A model generated the notes under the pieces. It ran no database searches. It was not told the DNA's origin and was given only the letters and a program-made list of their open reading frames with translations. A program made the position numbers and the translations under genes. From the NCBI RefSeq assembly GCF_022701255.1, contig NZ_CP031705.1, positions 3,472,001 through 3,536,000 of the forward strand: a stretch of 64,000 nucleotides of DNA, read 5' to 3'. This document shows, piece by piece, positions 27,701 through 35,454 of this stretch (its first letter is position 1; each line of letters opens with the position of its first letter). Origin of the DNA: Microcoleus vaginatus HSN003 (lineage in GTDB: Bacteria > Cyanobacteriota > Cyanobacteriia > Cyanobacteriales > Microcoleaceae).

Positions 27701-30504
27701 TTTATGCCTAGGATGAACAGCAATCTAGACCCTAAAAAGTAAGAGGGAGGTACGCATTCTCTGAGGAGTACCATAGCAGCAAGTTTTTCAGGGTCTTGCA
27801 TTTCAGGAAGGTCTATAAAATTTTCAATTTTCCTGGCAGCGATTGTCTCATTAGCATGATTCACTTCTGCTATAAGTTCATCTTCTTCAGGAAAAGCTTT
27901 CAAGTTGATTCCCAATAAATCGAGGGTCTGTACTCCCAGATTTAAAGAGGATTCCAGATCATTTTTCATTCGATATAACGTCACTTTATATTCATTGACT
28001 TTACACCGATCCAACAAACTATTGATATGCTCAAGAGCTTCATCAAAAGTTGATAAAGCTTCGTCCCAGCTAGCATTCAAATATTCTATTTCACCTTTTT
28101 CAAGGTGATATGAAAATGTCAGGTGATAGTCTTCTTCCCAGCTATTAGGGGAGAAAAATTTCATCCCGTTCGTTATGTAGAGTAATGCGGGTTGATAGGC
28201 TGAAGAGAATTTAGCTTTTCTTCCAGCGATTAGATTCAATCTAGCTAATTGTTCTTTTTCCGATTTATCACTGAGCAATGATTCTCCTTGGTTGAGGTGA
28301 TTGACTATATCAAAGATTCGTTCTTCTAACTCATATTTTTCAAATTTTTTCAACAGAATGCCACCAATTTTTAAGTGGATTTGTTGTTTATCTTTTTCGT
28401 CAATCAGCGAGTAAGCTGCTTGCTGCACCCGGTCATGCAGGAATTTATAATCTTGAATTAACAGTTCTTCATCTAACTCGGATGTGGGCAAGATTAACCC
28501 GGACTGAACTGCTGCTGTTAGGTCTTTATAAACTTCCGATGTGGATTTTTCACTGATGATAGAAAGGGTGCTTAAGTCGAAATCAGCACCTACACAAGCT
28601 GCTAAGCGTAAAACTTGCTGTGTAACTGGAGGCAGTTTCTTCACCTTACCAATCATCAACTCCACCACATTGTCAGTAATGCCCTGAGCTTCAATGTTTG
28701 AAATATCCCACTGCCAGCCGTGACGTTCAAAATCAAAAGTTATCAGGTTTTCGGTATGTAGGGTTTTGAGAAACTCATAGACAAAGAAAGGATTGCCTCC
28801 AGTTTTATGCACTACCAACTCAGCCAAGGGTTTTACTGAAGAGGCATCACTGTGCAAAGTATCGGCAATTAACTGGCTAATATGCTTGCTATCTAAGGGA
28901 GCTAAGGTAATAAAGTTGATAGTTGCCCCAACATTCCGTAGCCCATCCAGAGTCATCATCAACGGATGAGTGGGGTTGACTTCGTTATCCCGATACGCCC
29001 CAATTAGAAATAGGTATTGTGTATCCGTATCCGTCATCATCAGTTCGATTAACTTGAGCGTTGCCGAGTCTGCCCACTGCAAATCGTCAAGAAAGATAAC
29101 TAAAGGATGCTCTTTTGCACAAAATGCCCGAATGAAGTTTTGGAAAACCAGATTAAAGCGATTCTGGGACTCAGCGGGGCTTAATTCTGGCACGGGTGGT
29201 TGCTTGCCGATAATCAGTTCCACTTCGGGAATCACTTCAATAATCACTTGTCCATTGGAACCAAAAGCAGCCAGGAGTTTTTCTCGCCAAAGGTTTAGTT
29301 GTGCTTCGCTTTCCGTTAACAGTTGGCGCATCAATCCCTGAAAGGCACTGACAACAGCTAAGTAGGGAATATTACGCTGAAACTGGTCAAATTTTCCGGA
29401 GATGAAATAGCCGCGCTTTTGAGTGATGGGTTTATGAACTTCTGCCACCAACACTGATTTACCGATGCCGGAATAACCAGCCACTAGCATCATTTCAGTT
29501 GTGCCTTGACTCACTCGGTCAAATGCTGTTAGTAAGGTTTTAACTTCTGACTCTCGTCCGTAAAGCTTTTGGGGAATTTGAAACTTGTCGGAAATATCCT
29601 TAGAACCGAGCGGGAAATCTGTTATAGTCCCATTAGCTTGTAACTGAAAGAGACATTCTTCTAAATCAGCTTTGAGTCCCCAGGCACTTTGATATCGTTC
29701 CTCTGCCGTTTTCGCCATCAGCTTCATGACAATATCCGAAACAGCTTGAGGGCAAGGTTCTCCCCCTCTGCCTCTCTCCTCCTCTCCTCCTCCTAAAAGA
29801 TGAGGGGGTATTGGCTGTTTGGCGATATGATAATGCACCAGTTCCAACGCATCGGTACTGTCAAAAGGTAATTGTCCCGTCAGTAGTTCATAGAAGGTAA
29901 CGCCGAGAGAGTAAAAATCAGTCCGGTAATCTAAAGAACGATTCATTCGTCCCGTTTGCTCCGGTGACATATAGGCTAATGTGCCTTCTAAAACATTGGG
30001 ATTTTTCAGCGTAGGATTTTCGCGGGTTAATTGAGTGGAGATACCAAAGTCGATGATTTTGATAATTTCTGTTTCTGGGTTAAAGACGATGTTGGCAGGA
30101 TTAATATCTTTATGAATAATATTGGCGGCGTGAATCGCGCCCAATATCTCTGCTGTTTGGATGGCTAACTTGAGGAATTTCGCTAGAGATAAGATATGCC
30201 CTGCATCTACAGAGTCCTTGAATAATTGCCTTAAGGATGATGCGCCAAAATCCTCTAAGATAATGACCAGAGTTCTTTGATAAGTTTCTAAGGTATAAGC
30301 TTTAACCACACCCTCTATGTTCAGATTGCGAGTGATTTCATATTCCTGCTTATATCGAGTTAGTTCAGAGGGGGTGGGATAGTCTTGTTTCAGAACTTTG
30401 AGAATTACTGCTTTGTGGTCTTGTTCTCGAATCCCTCGATAGACAACAGAATTGGCACTTTCATAGATTGGGGCTAAAACTTTAATTCCACGGAGTTTAA
30501 TCAT
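24769..30504 (-). CDS. Trifunctional Ser/Thr kinase - AAA ATPase - GAF/PAS - SpoIIE-type phosphatase
   Basis: This 1911-residue signalling protein belongs to a class common in large cyanobacterial genomes. Order: a protein kinase domain (ATP lysine in VILK Lys36, HKDINPAN with Asp133, DFG Asp152) and an AAA_16-type ATPase with Walker A GYSGIGKS at 343-350 and VIFLDDLQWAD. A long helical repeat region (about 700-1330) follows, then a GAF domain (LMRILIENAGAQVGSLIL, LVNQGQLSGIVYLENN). Next come a PAS domain (FFEAMPIGVSVHEPNGQTYYSN), a coiled coil, and a SpoIIE/PP2C phosphatase (EVGGDYYDV, IGDVTGHGLESG, VVLYTDGIPEA). It probably links ATP-dependent sensing with phosphorylation and dephosphorylation of anti-sigma-type regulators; targets are unknown. 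A low-complexity insertion GGGEEERGRGGEP (238-250) lies inside the kinase domain. Confidence 0.93.
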   Translation of the reverse strand: MIKLRGIKVLAPIYESANSVVYRGIREQDHKAVILKVLKQDYPTPSELTRYKQEYEITRNLNIEGVVKAYTLETYQRTLVIILEDFGASSLRQLFKDSVDAGHILSLAKFLKLAIQTAEILGAIHAANIIHKDINPANIVFNPETEIIKIIDFGISTQLTRENPTLKNPNVLEGTLAYMSPEQTGRMNRSLDYRTDFYSLGVTFYELLTGQLPFDSTDALELVHYHIAKQPIPPHLLGGGEEERGRGGEPCPQAVSDIVMKLMAKTAEERYQSAWGLKADLEECLFQLQANGTITDFPLGSKDISDKFQIPQKLYGRESEVKTLLTAFDRVSQGTTEMMLVAGYSGIGKSVLVAEVHKPITQKRGYFISGKFDQFQRNIPYLAVVSAFQGLMRQLLTESEAQLNLWREKLLAAFGSNGQVIIEVIPEVELIIGKQPPVPELSPAESQNRFNLVFQNFIRAFCAKEHPLVIFLDDLQWADSATLKLIELMMTDTDTQYLFLIGAYRDNEVNPTHPLMMTLDGLRNVGATINFITLAPLDSKHISQLIADTLHSDASSVKPLAELVVHKTGGNPFFVYEFLKTLHTENLITFDFERHGWQWDISNIEAQGITDNVVELMIGKVKKLPPVTQQVLRLAACVGADFDLSTLSIISEKSTSEVYKDLTAAVQSGLILPTSELDEELLIQDYKFLHDRVQQAAYSLIDEKDKQQIHLKIGGILLKKFEKYELEERIFDIVNHLNQGESLLSDKSEKEQLARLNLIAGRKAKFSSAYQPALLYITNGMKFFSPNSWEEDYHLTFSYHLEKGEIEYLNASWDEALSTFDEALEHINSLLDRCKVNEYKVTLYRMKNDLESSLNLGVQTLDLLGINLKAFPEEDELIAEVNHANETIAARKIENFIDLPEMQDPEKLAAMVLLRECVPPSYFLGSRLLFILGIKMIELSLAYGNNPHSSVGYIYYSLTLAFVAQDFETAYKFGILALRLNDDKYQMKPYEALILNMWGGFVSHYTEHLDRSKDHLMRGYYSGVENGAYQWAGYCAANFLFMCFWGTDSLKELSEKIDKITPGLKKVDPNMVQYYYAIKATIYNLIEPVEDWSVLDESLWPNAKEIIKSCLEKNDLTTVFLEATCKLSLANWYSDSEKAIDYANSAEKYLIGAAGSFSNTAFHFHQCLALSVGYDYADGEKQAQYVEKIKSNLEKFKLWSKHCPSTYLHQRLLIEAELARITGNTLEAQDLYDQAIESARENKFLQNEALASELAAKFWLGKGKEKIAKVYMREAHYGYQRWGAKRKVEDLEEKYPQLLPKSSAGKSITSTRMVPSSSSTSTQSGEALDLATVMKASQAISGEIVLDKLLTALMRILIENAGAQVGSLILESEGQWLIEAFGEVESDHITVLQSIPINDSLPIAIINYVVRTKETVVLNDATREEKFPNNPYIKQHQTKSILCAPLVNQGQLSGIVYLENNLTVGAFTAERLEVLQLLSGQAAIAITNAKLYAKVIEREQQLTQFFEAMPIGVSVHEPNGQTYYSNQLAQELLGVNVLLEAKTEQLSQAYHVYRAGTAQLYPNAQLPIARSLFGEQVKVDDIEIHQPDKIVPLEVSSTPILDETGKIVYAIAAFQDITQRKQAEKLIAEYNRTLEEQVKERTAQLALANQEIITLNEKLKADNLRMRAELEVTKQLQQMILPKPEELEAIEGLEIAGFMEPADEVGGDYYDVLQHEGKVKIGIGDVTGHGLESGVLMIMAQTAVRTLQKMNETDPVKFLDIINQTLYDNLQRIKSGKNMTLAILDYAGGILKLSGQHEEVIVVRADGTLECLDTMDLGFPIGLVEEIGDFITQTEVQLNPGDVVVLYTDGIPEAKNINKAQYGLKRLWQVVVENRHRSAAEIQEAVIADVRQYIGVQRVFDDITLVVMKQK

Positions 30505-30690
30505 GTTTGGCTCTCCATCTTTGGCAGTTATGAACGTTACGGGCGATGGTCAACGACTGGTGATGGTACTCAATCGCCTTGGCCGAGTTGCCCAGGGAAG
30601 CGTAAACATTTCGCAGATTACCCAATGCTGACCCCTCACCTTAACGGTCTTTAATCTCTCGCTAGATCATCAAGGTCTGTTGACAAGACT
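30497..30690 (-). pseudogene. Decayed TPR-repeat gene fragment
   Basis: Read on the minus strand, the frame gives REIKDR, a stop, then GEGSALGNLRNVYASLGNSAKAIEYHHQSLTIARNVHNC and a stop at 30497. This is the canonical repeat of cyanobacterial NB-ARC/CHAT TPR proteins (GEG-ALGNLG-AY--LG-Y-KAIEYH-QSL-IAR). A glutamine codon has become TAA and the upstream repeat is frame-broken. Its last bases overlap the start codon of the giant kinase gene. Confidence 0.7.
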
Positions 30691-30891
30691 CAAGGCTTCT
30701 TGAAATTGACTTGTCTGACCCTACTGAATTTGCTCCAACAACTTAGTATCGCAGCCAACAGGCTAGTATTGTTTCTAATATTCGTCTAAGGATAGCCGAG
30801 ACGCTTGCGGATAGTATGGAGACTGACTCCTTCATTAACCAGTTCGGTCGCGTGTGCGTGTCTGTGTTCATGGATGGTACAGCTTAAGTAG

Positions 30892-31005
30892 GTAGGCGGT
30901 GTAAAACCCAACTATGTAAACGATGGTAAAGTATCCTTAGCCCTAAGCGTGGCTGACTGAGCAATCTTTACATACAGTTACATGGTTCAGTTTAATCCCG
31001 CCTAC
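30892..31005. mobile_element. MITE-like element, 114 bp, imperfect terminal inverted repeats
   Basis: The left end GTAGGCGGTGTAAAACCCAA and the right end read inward GTAGGCGGGATTAAACTGAA share the first eight bases. Looser similarity continues for about 35 bases (AAC-ATGTAA, then TAAAG). There is no coding capacity. A target duplication is not clear. Confidence 0.5.
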
Positions 31006-31032
31006 TTATTTAGTATCATGAGTTTAACACTC

Positions 31033-31079
31033 CTCATAGCGAGGACTTTCGCTATGAGACAGGAAATTAATTCCCTGTC
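31033..31079. other. Two adjacent hairpins with GGACTTTCG spacers
   Basis: CTCATAGCGA-GGACTT-TCGCTATGAG is a perfect 10-bp stem (31033-31058). It is followed immediately by GACAGG-AAATTAATTC-CCTGTC (31058-31079). The string GGACTTTCG appears in the first loop and again right after the second stem (31080-31088). It lies about 55 bases after the xseB stop on that gene's strand, so a terminator is possible, but there is no T run. Confidence 0.45.
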
Positions 31080-31133
31080 GGACTTTCGGCAAAACGCGCT
31101 ATTTCATCCACATTAATCCGAGTTTATCTCCGC

Positions 31134-31361
31134 TTAAAAATCGGGTTCTGCGGCCAAAAGCTCGATCGACAAATCCATCTGTTCCTTTCCCCGCGCCAAA
31201 AATTTTTCGCACTCCTGCCAACACTCCACAGCCACCCCAAACTGCTCGAAAACCTCCTCTAGAGGCAACTCTCCCGATTCCACCCGATCGATAATGGCTT
31301 CAATTCGATCGACCGTTTCCTCATAATTCCAGTCAGACTGGCGCAACTGCGAATCAATCAT
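31134..31361 (-). CDS. xseB: Exodeoxyribonuclease VII small subunit
   Basis: XseB binds XseA to form the nuclease that degrades single-stranded DNA. The 75-residue protein has the family's N-terminal pattern: [35 protein letters not shown], two helices with the conserved LE-IV--LE-GELPLEE core. Its start ATG overlaps the xseA stop by four bases (ATGA), which implies translational coupling and matched dosage. Confidence 0.93.
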   Translation of the reverse strand: MIDSQLRQSDWNYEETVDRIEAIIDRVESGELPLEEVFEQFGVAVECWQECEKFLARGKEQMDLSIELLAAEPDF

Positions 31362-32527
31362 AACTTTTCTTCTGCATCCAATACTTCTACAATCTTAACT
31401 TTCAGCAGGCCCCGACTCAACCTCACAGTCAATTCCTCTCCCAATTCCAAACCGTCAGTTGTGCGGACGATCGTACCGTCACTTTGGATTACCGCCGCAT
31501 AACCCCTTTGCAAAACCGCCGCCGGATTCAGTGCGGATAACTTTTCTTGCAATACTTCCAGTTTACCAGTTGCTTGCCGCAAAGTTCGGGATGTCGCAGG
31601 CAAACGTTTTAATCGATTTTGTAACAGTTGCAAATGCTCTTCTTCTGTCTGAAATCTTGCCCGCACAGCGTTTGCTAAATTGACCATTCGCTGCTGGTGT
31701 TCAAAGTAAAGATCTGCTAAAATTGGTACAGCTTGAGCGGCCGCCGCAGTCGGAGTATGGGCTCGTTTATCTGCTACTAAATCGGCGAGAGATTCGTCTC
31801 TTTCGTGCCCGATACCGGTGATAATTGGAATCGCACAATTCGCGATCGCCCTGACAACTCTCTCATCATTAAAACAAGCCAAATCTTCCGCAGAACCGCC
31901 GCCGCGCCCTAAAATGATCACATCGGCCCTACCGTCCAATTCTACCCGGGCGATCGCCCTAGCAATGGCAGCAGCAGCCAATTCTCCCTGCACTCCTGTG
32001 GGCGACAGCAACACCCGCAAACCGGGATATCTTTGAGCTAGAGTCCGCTGAATGTCTCCCCAAGCAGCGCCAGTATCTGATGTCACCACGGCCACAATTT
32101 GCGGGTGTGCGGGAATCGGGCGCTTTCTGGCGGGATCGAAAAAACCCTCAGCATCCAAGCGCGATCGCAATTGCTGCAACCGCAAAGCCTGCAATCCTGC
32201 CCCAGCCGGTAGCGATTGCACAACCGTCAACTGGTATTCGCCACGATTTTTGTAAACCCGGATGCTTCCCAAAACCAGCAACTGTTCCCCTTTTGCGGGC
32301 ATTTGCACCAATTTTTGCTGCTGAGAATTCCACACCACGCAGCGAATAGCAGCGCTTTTGTCGGTGTCGCACAGAGTGAAAAAGCAGCCGCTGGGGTGGT
32401 GCGAAACGTTCGACACCTCGCCTGTCAGCCAAACTGATTGCAGGTTGCGATCGCCCTCCAACAAGTCTTGCAGGTATGATGTTAGTCCGGCAACAGATAA
32501 AGCTGTATCGGGAAGAATTGAAGTCAT
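31358..32527 (-). CDS. xseA: Exodeoxyribonuclease VII large subunit
   Basis: This is the catalytic subunit of ExoVII. The 389 residues begin with an OB-fold DNA-binding domain ([35 protein letters not shown]). The nuclease domain follows: [52 protein letters not shown], and the catalytic signature [29 protein letters not shown] coiled-coil segment and a C-terminal beta tail ([13 protein letters not shown]) complete it. The length is slightly shorter than E. coli XseA but normal for cyanobacteria. It is operonic with xseB. Confidence 0.95.
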   Translation of the reverse strand: MTSILPDTALSVAGLTSYLQDLLEGDRNLQSVWLTGEVSNVSHHPSGCFFTLCDTDKSAAIRCVVWNSQQQKLVQMPAKGEQLLVLGSIRVYKNRGEYQLTVVQSLPAGAGLQALRLQQLRSRLDAEGFFDPARKRPIPAHPQIVAVVTSDTGAAWGDIQRTLAQRYPGLRVLLSPTGVQGELAAAAIARAIARVELDGRADVIILGRGGGSAEDLACFNDERVVRAIANCAIPIITGIGHERDESLADLVADKRAHTPTAAAAQAVPILADLYFEHQQRMVNLANAVRARFQTEEEHLQLLQNRLKRLPATSRTLRQATGKLEVLQEKLSALNPAAVLQRGYAAVIQSDGTIVRTTDGLELGEELTVRLSRGLLKVKIVEVLDAEEKL

Positions 32528-32763
32528 CCAATTTTAGATTTTAGATTGTAGATTTTAGATTTAGGCTACTATCAATACTTCGGACAGTGTGTGATTGCCA
32601 AGGGTAAAATAAGGGTTTCAGGGCGATTGTACAATCTCGTTCATAACGGAAAATCAAGGGTTTCCCACTAGGATCTCAAAATAGTCCGGACTATTGTAGT
32701 ATATCTAAGGTAATTTATTTGTAGGCTGAGCGGGCGATCGTAAATTTAACTGCAAACAAACTA

Positions 32764-33498
32764 ATGATATCAGATACAATGACTTCGATGAATGTGCTGC
32801 GCCAAGAGGCGGCGGCGATCGGCATTACTGAGGAAGAAGCCAGAAAATATGGCGACCTCCGACATAAAAGAACTTGGTCTTTGGCGATCGAACATCACCT
32901 CTCAATGCAAGATTTTGCCGATCGCATAGAACAATCCTTCACAACTTCCGAACCCGATTCCTCCAGCGCACTCAACCACTCTCAGACTGCCGAGTCGAAG
33001 GACTATGGTATTCAGCTAACTGCGAACCTAGGCGAATCTAGAGTAACCAGGGACAACCAAACAGCCTCTCTTGCTTCGCCACAACAGCAAGCAGTAGCAA
33101 TCGGGCGATCGCACGGTAATTCCGACCACCGCAGCAACCAAAACCGAGGTTTTAAACAAGTAGTTCAAAATCATATTAAAGCATTAACAATTGCATCCGC
33201 CTCCCGCACAAATCTGCCCAATTCACACCTGGGCAATTGGGTTTGTCCTGAGTGTGGGCCGGAGGGCGAATTGGGCTGTCACCTTTGCGCCGGAGAAGGC
33301 AGTGTAGGGGATATTGCCGCTATTGGGTGGACGCTAGCTTATATGGAAATGTTGGGCTGTTCTCCTCGCGAAATTGAACCGTTGAGAAAAATTTCGCCTT
33401 CCTTAAATATTCTGGAATTGAATTTAAAAGTTTGTGTTGCTATCAAACAAAGTAGCGAAGTTTTAGCCAGGACGGAGAAATGGGTAATTAGTCATTAG
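32764..33498 (+). CDS. Hypothetical protein with a DnaJ-like CxxC zinc motif
   Basis: The 244-residue protein has an N-terminal helical part ([37 protein letters not shown]) and a long disordered, Ser/Gln/Asn-rich middle (about 60-145). A cysteine cluster [21 protein letters not shown] at about 160-180 resembles half of a DnaJ-type zinc finger. A C-terminal helical segment follows ([36 protein letters not shown]). I cannot name a family. It is convergent with gmk, and the two coding ends overlap by four bases. Confidence 0.65.
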   Translation: MISDTMTSMNVLRQEAAAIGITEEEARKYGDLRHKRTWSLAIEHHLSMQDFADRIEQSFTTSEPDSSSALNHSQTAESKDYGIQLTANLGESRVTRDNQTASLASPQQQAVAIGRSHGNSDHRSNQNRGFKQVVQNHIKALTIASASRTNLPNSHLGNWVCPECGPEGELGCHLCAGEGSVGDIAAIGWTLAYMEMLGCSPREIEPLRKISPSLNILELNLKVCVAIKQSSEVLARTEKWVISH

Positions 33499-34088
33499 TT
33501 ACCTGAAAACTCAACCAAATTAAGTATTGATTCTAGCTTTTTCAAAGCAACTTCCAAATCATCATTAACAACTTGGAAATCAAATTCCCCCGCCGCTTCA
33601 ATTTCCTCTTTAGCACGCAGCAACCGACGGGCGATCGCACTTTCGGAATCTTGACCCCGACTCCGCAGGCGCCGTTCCAATTCTTCCCAAGAAGGAGGTA
33701 AAATAAAAATTCGCAGCGCCTGTGGAAAATTATTCCTAATTTGCCTAGCCCCTTCCAACTCAATTTCGAGGATTACCCATTTTCCCTCACCTATTCCTTG
33801 CTTGAGACCAAAATAAGGAGTACCGTAAAAATTACCGGCAAACTCAGCCCATTCCGCCAACTCTCCAGCCTCAACCATTTGTTCAAAGCGGCTGCGGCTG
33901 ACAAAATAGTAGTGCTGTCCCTCAATTTCTCCCTCACGGGGCGATCGAGTTGTCACGGATACCGAAAGATACAATTCGGGATGGCGATTGAGGAGCGATC
34001 GTACTAAGGTGCCTTTCCCCACACCGCTAGGCCCCGTCAGAACAATTAATTTACCGGATTTCATTTTTAGAAGAGAAACGTGTAACAA
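33495..34088 (-). CDS. gmk: Guanylate kinase
   Basis: Gmk phosphorylates GMP to GDP with ATP. Motifs: P-loop [14 protein letters not shown]-binding [21 protein letters not shown], and the lid with [18 protein letters not shown]. The frame is open from 34088, but [14 protein letters not shown] starting at ATG 34064 fits the family better and gives 189 residues. It lies directly downstream of the DUF370/remA gene on the same strand, a pairing also known in Firmicutes. Confidence 0.95.
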   Translation of the reverse strand: MLHVSLLKMKSGKLIVLTGPSGVGKGTLVRSLLNRHPELYLSVSVTTRSPREGEIEGQHYYFVSRSRFEQMVEAGELAEWAEFAGNFYGTPYFGLKQGIGEGKWVILEIELEGARQIRNNFPQALRIFILPPSWEELERRLRSRGQDSESAIARRLLRAKEEIEAAGEFDFQVVNDDLEVALKKLESILNLVEFSGN

Positions 34089-34142
34089 TTCAAGTTTTCG
34101 CTTACTCTAAACTGTAAGCGCTCAAATTGCAACTGACAAACC

Positions 34143-34409
34143 TCAATCATCCCGACCTTGACCGTCTTTGCTGATCACAAAACGATTAGCAACCGTTTCC
34201 GGCTGAATCGCCGAGAGGATGACGTGACTCGAATCTGTAATAATTACCGCTCTCGTGCGGCGGCCGTAAGTCGCGTCAACCAGTTGTCCCCGCTCCCGCG
34301 CATCAGTAATAATCCGCTTAATTGGCGCTGACTCGGGACTGACAATGGCAATCACTCGATTAGCAGACACAATGTTACCAAAACCGATATTAATTAATTG
34401 AATATCCAT
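34143..34409 (-). CDS. RemA/DUF370 family regulatory protein
   Basis: The 88-residue protein ([68 protein letters not shown]) is a clear DUF370 member. In Bacillus, RemA forms a ring-shaped DNA-binding protein that activates matrix genes, and it sits next to gmk as here. In cyanobacteria the role is unproven. The conserved [11 protein letters not shown] stretch is the DNA-contacting region in RemA. It probably forms an operon with gmk (55-79 bases apart, depending on the gmk start). Confidence 0.9.
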   Translation of the reverse strand: MDIQLINIGFGNIVSANRVIAIVSPESAPIKRIITDARERGQLVDATYGRRTRAVIITDSSHVILSAIQPETVANRFVISKDGQGRDD

Positions 34410-34840
34410 GAAAATCTTAATAGGTAGGTGAACGATTGAGTATCAATCCTTACTTTTTATCATATAATATACAAAAATTTTTTATGATAATCCTTTAATT
34501 AATCTCAACTAACTTTTTTAGTTTCTACCTAAAATTTTTACCATTTTGACGCCGAGTACCCCGTTCTTTATCAAAAATTTAAAAAAGACTCGCTGTTGCC
34601 ACTCTATCTTAAAGATTCCGTAAAAGCATCGATTTTTAGTTGCAAATAAAAGCATTAGCTGTATCGAGAAAATAGCCCGTCAATGTTGCGAAATATAAAG
34701 TTAATTTCCGGGAGAGGGAAAGTTAAGTCTAATTAGTGTTAAATGACAACAAATATTTGCAAATGCTGCTTGGATGAGCCTTCAACCTAAACTAAAAGCT
34801 GCTGGCGATCGCACTTTCTGCCCGATTTTCCACAAAAATG

Positions 34841-34901
34841 GTATGTAGTTGCGCTTCAGCGCTCTTTCCTAAGCTAAGAGCGCTAAAGCGCAACTACATA
34901 C
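34841..34901. repeat. Large hairpin with 26-bp arms
   Basis: GTATGTAGTTGCGCTTCAGC then GCTCTT (34841-34866) pairs with AAGAGCGCTAAAGCGC then AACTACATAC (34876-34901) with one mismatch and a nine-base loop. The right arm belongs to the tandem repeat that follows. The same arm sequence core (GTAGTTGCGC) forms the palindrome at 6131-6162. Confidence 0.85.
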
Positions 34902-35094
34902 CTAAAATTTAACCCCTATTTGGGACAGTTGCGTAAGTCCTAAAAAAGATTCGGGATGATGTGCCAAACTACAGATGTTTCTTGTAAGAGCGCTGAAGCG
35001 CAACTACATACCTAAAATTTAACCCCTATTTGTGACAGTGGCGTAAGTCCTAAAAAAAATTCGGGATGATGTGCCAAACTACAGATGTTTATTG
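34875..35094. repeat. 110-bp direct tandem repeat
   Basis: Two almost identical units start at 34875 and 34985. Each reads TAAGAGCGCTnAAGCGCAAC, then CTAAAATTTAACCCCTATTTG, then GCGTAAGTCCTAAAAAA and ATGATGTGCCAAACTACAGA. Only a handful of single-base differences are visible. There are no open frames of note. Confidence 0.85.
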
Positions 35095-35454
35095 CATGAT
35101 GTTCTACAATAAAATGAGTTTGTAGTGATAATTTTAGTTTTATTAATACCACTAAAAAACTGTGGCTTTAATTATCAATTTTATAACATTAAAACTTACG
35201 CAAAAAGTTGTTTTACGCATGAATTATAGCGTATTCCACGTTTATGAAGTGTAGGGACACGGCATTGCCGTGTCCCTGCGGGGAACGAACGATCTGTTGT
35301 GTGCTTCATAAACCTGGAATCGGCTGGTAGCGGTAAGACTTCATCCACGCCGCGCCCTACACATACAGGAGATGTATAAATCTTATTCAACAAAAAACAG
35401 GGATTAATGCAGATAAATTCACCCGCATTAATCCCCAGTTATTCCACACTTAAA

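Larger units (their letters stand above)
34410..35454. other. Long non-coding spacer with hairpins and repeats
   Basis: About 1 kb holds no supported gene. The first 400 bases are AT-rich and likely include the remA promoter on the minus strand (TATAATATACAAAAATTTTT region near 34465-34482). The middle has a large hairpin and a 110-bp tandem repeat, listed separately. At 35253-35278 GTAGGGACACGGCATTGCC / GTGTCCCTGC forms a hairpin related to one at 6623-6648. The minus-strand open frame at 35196-35393 is made from this repeat. Confidence 0.6.

Noticed and set aside
35196-35393. Minus-strand frame of 65 codons
   Set aside because: It translates the GGGACACGGCATTGCC hairpin repeat and has no protein-like pattern.
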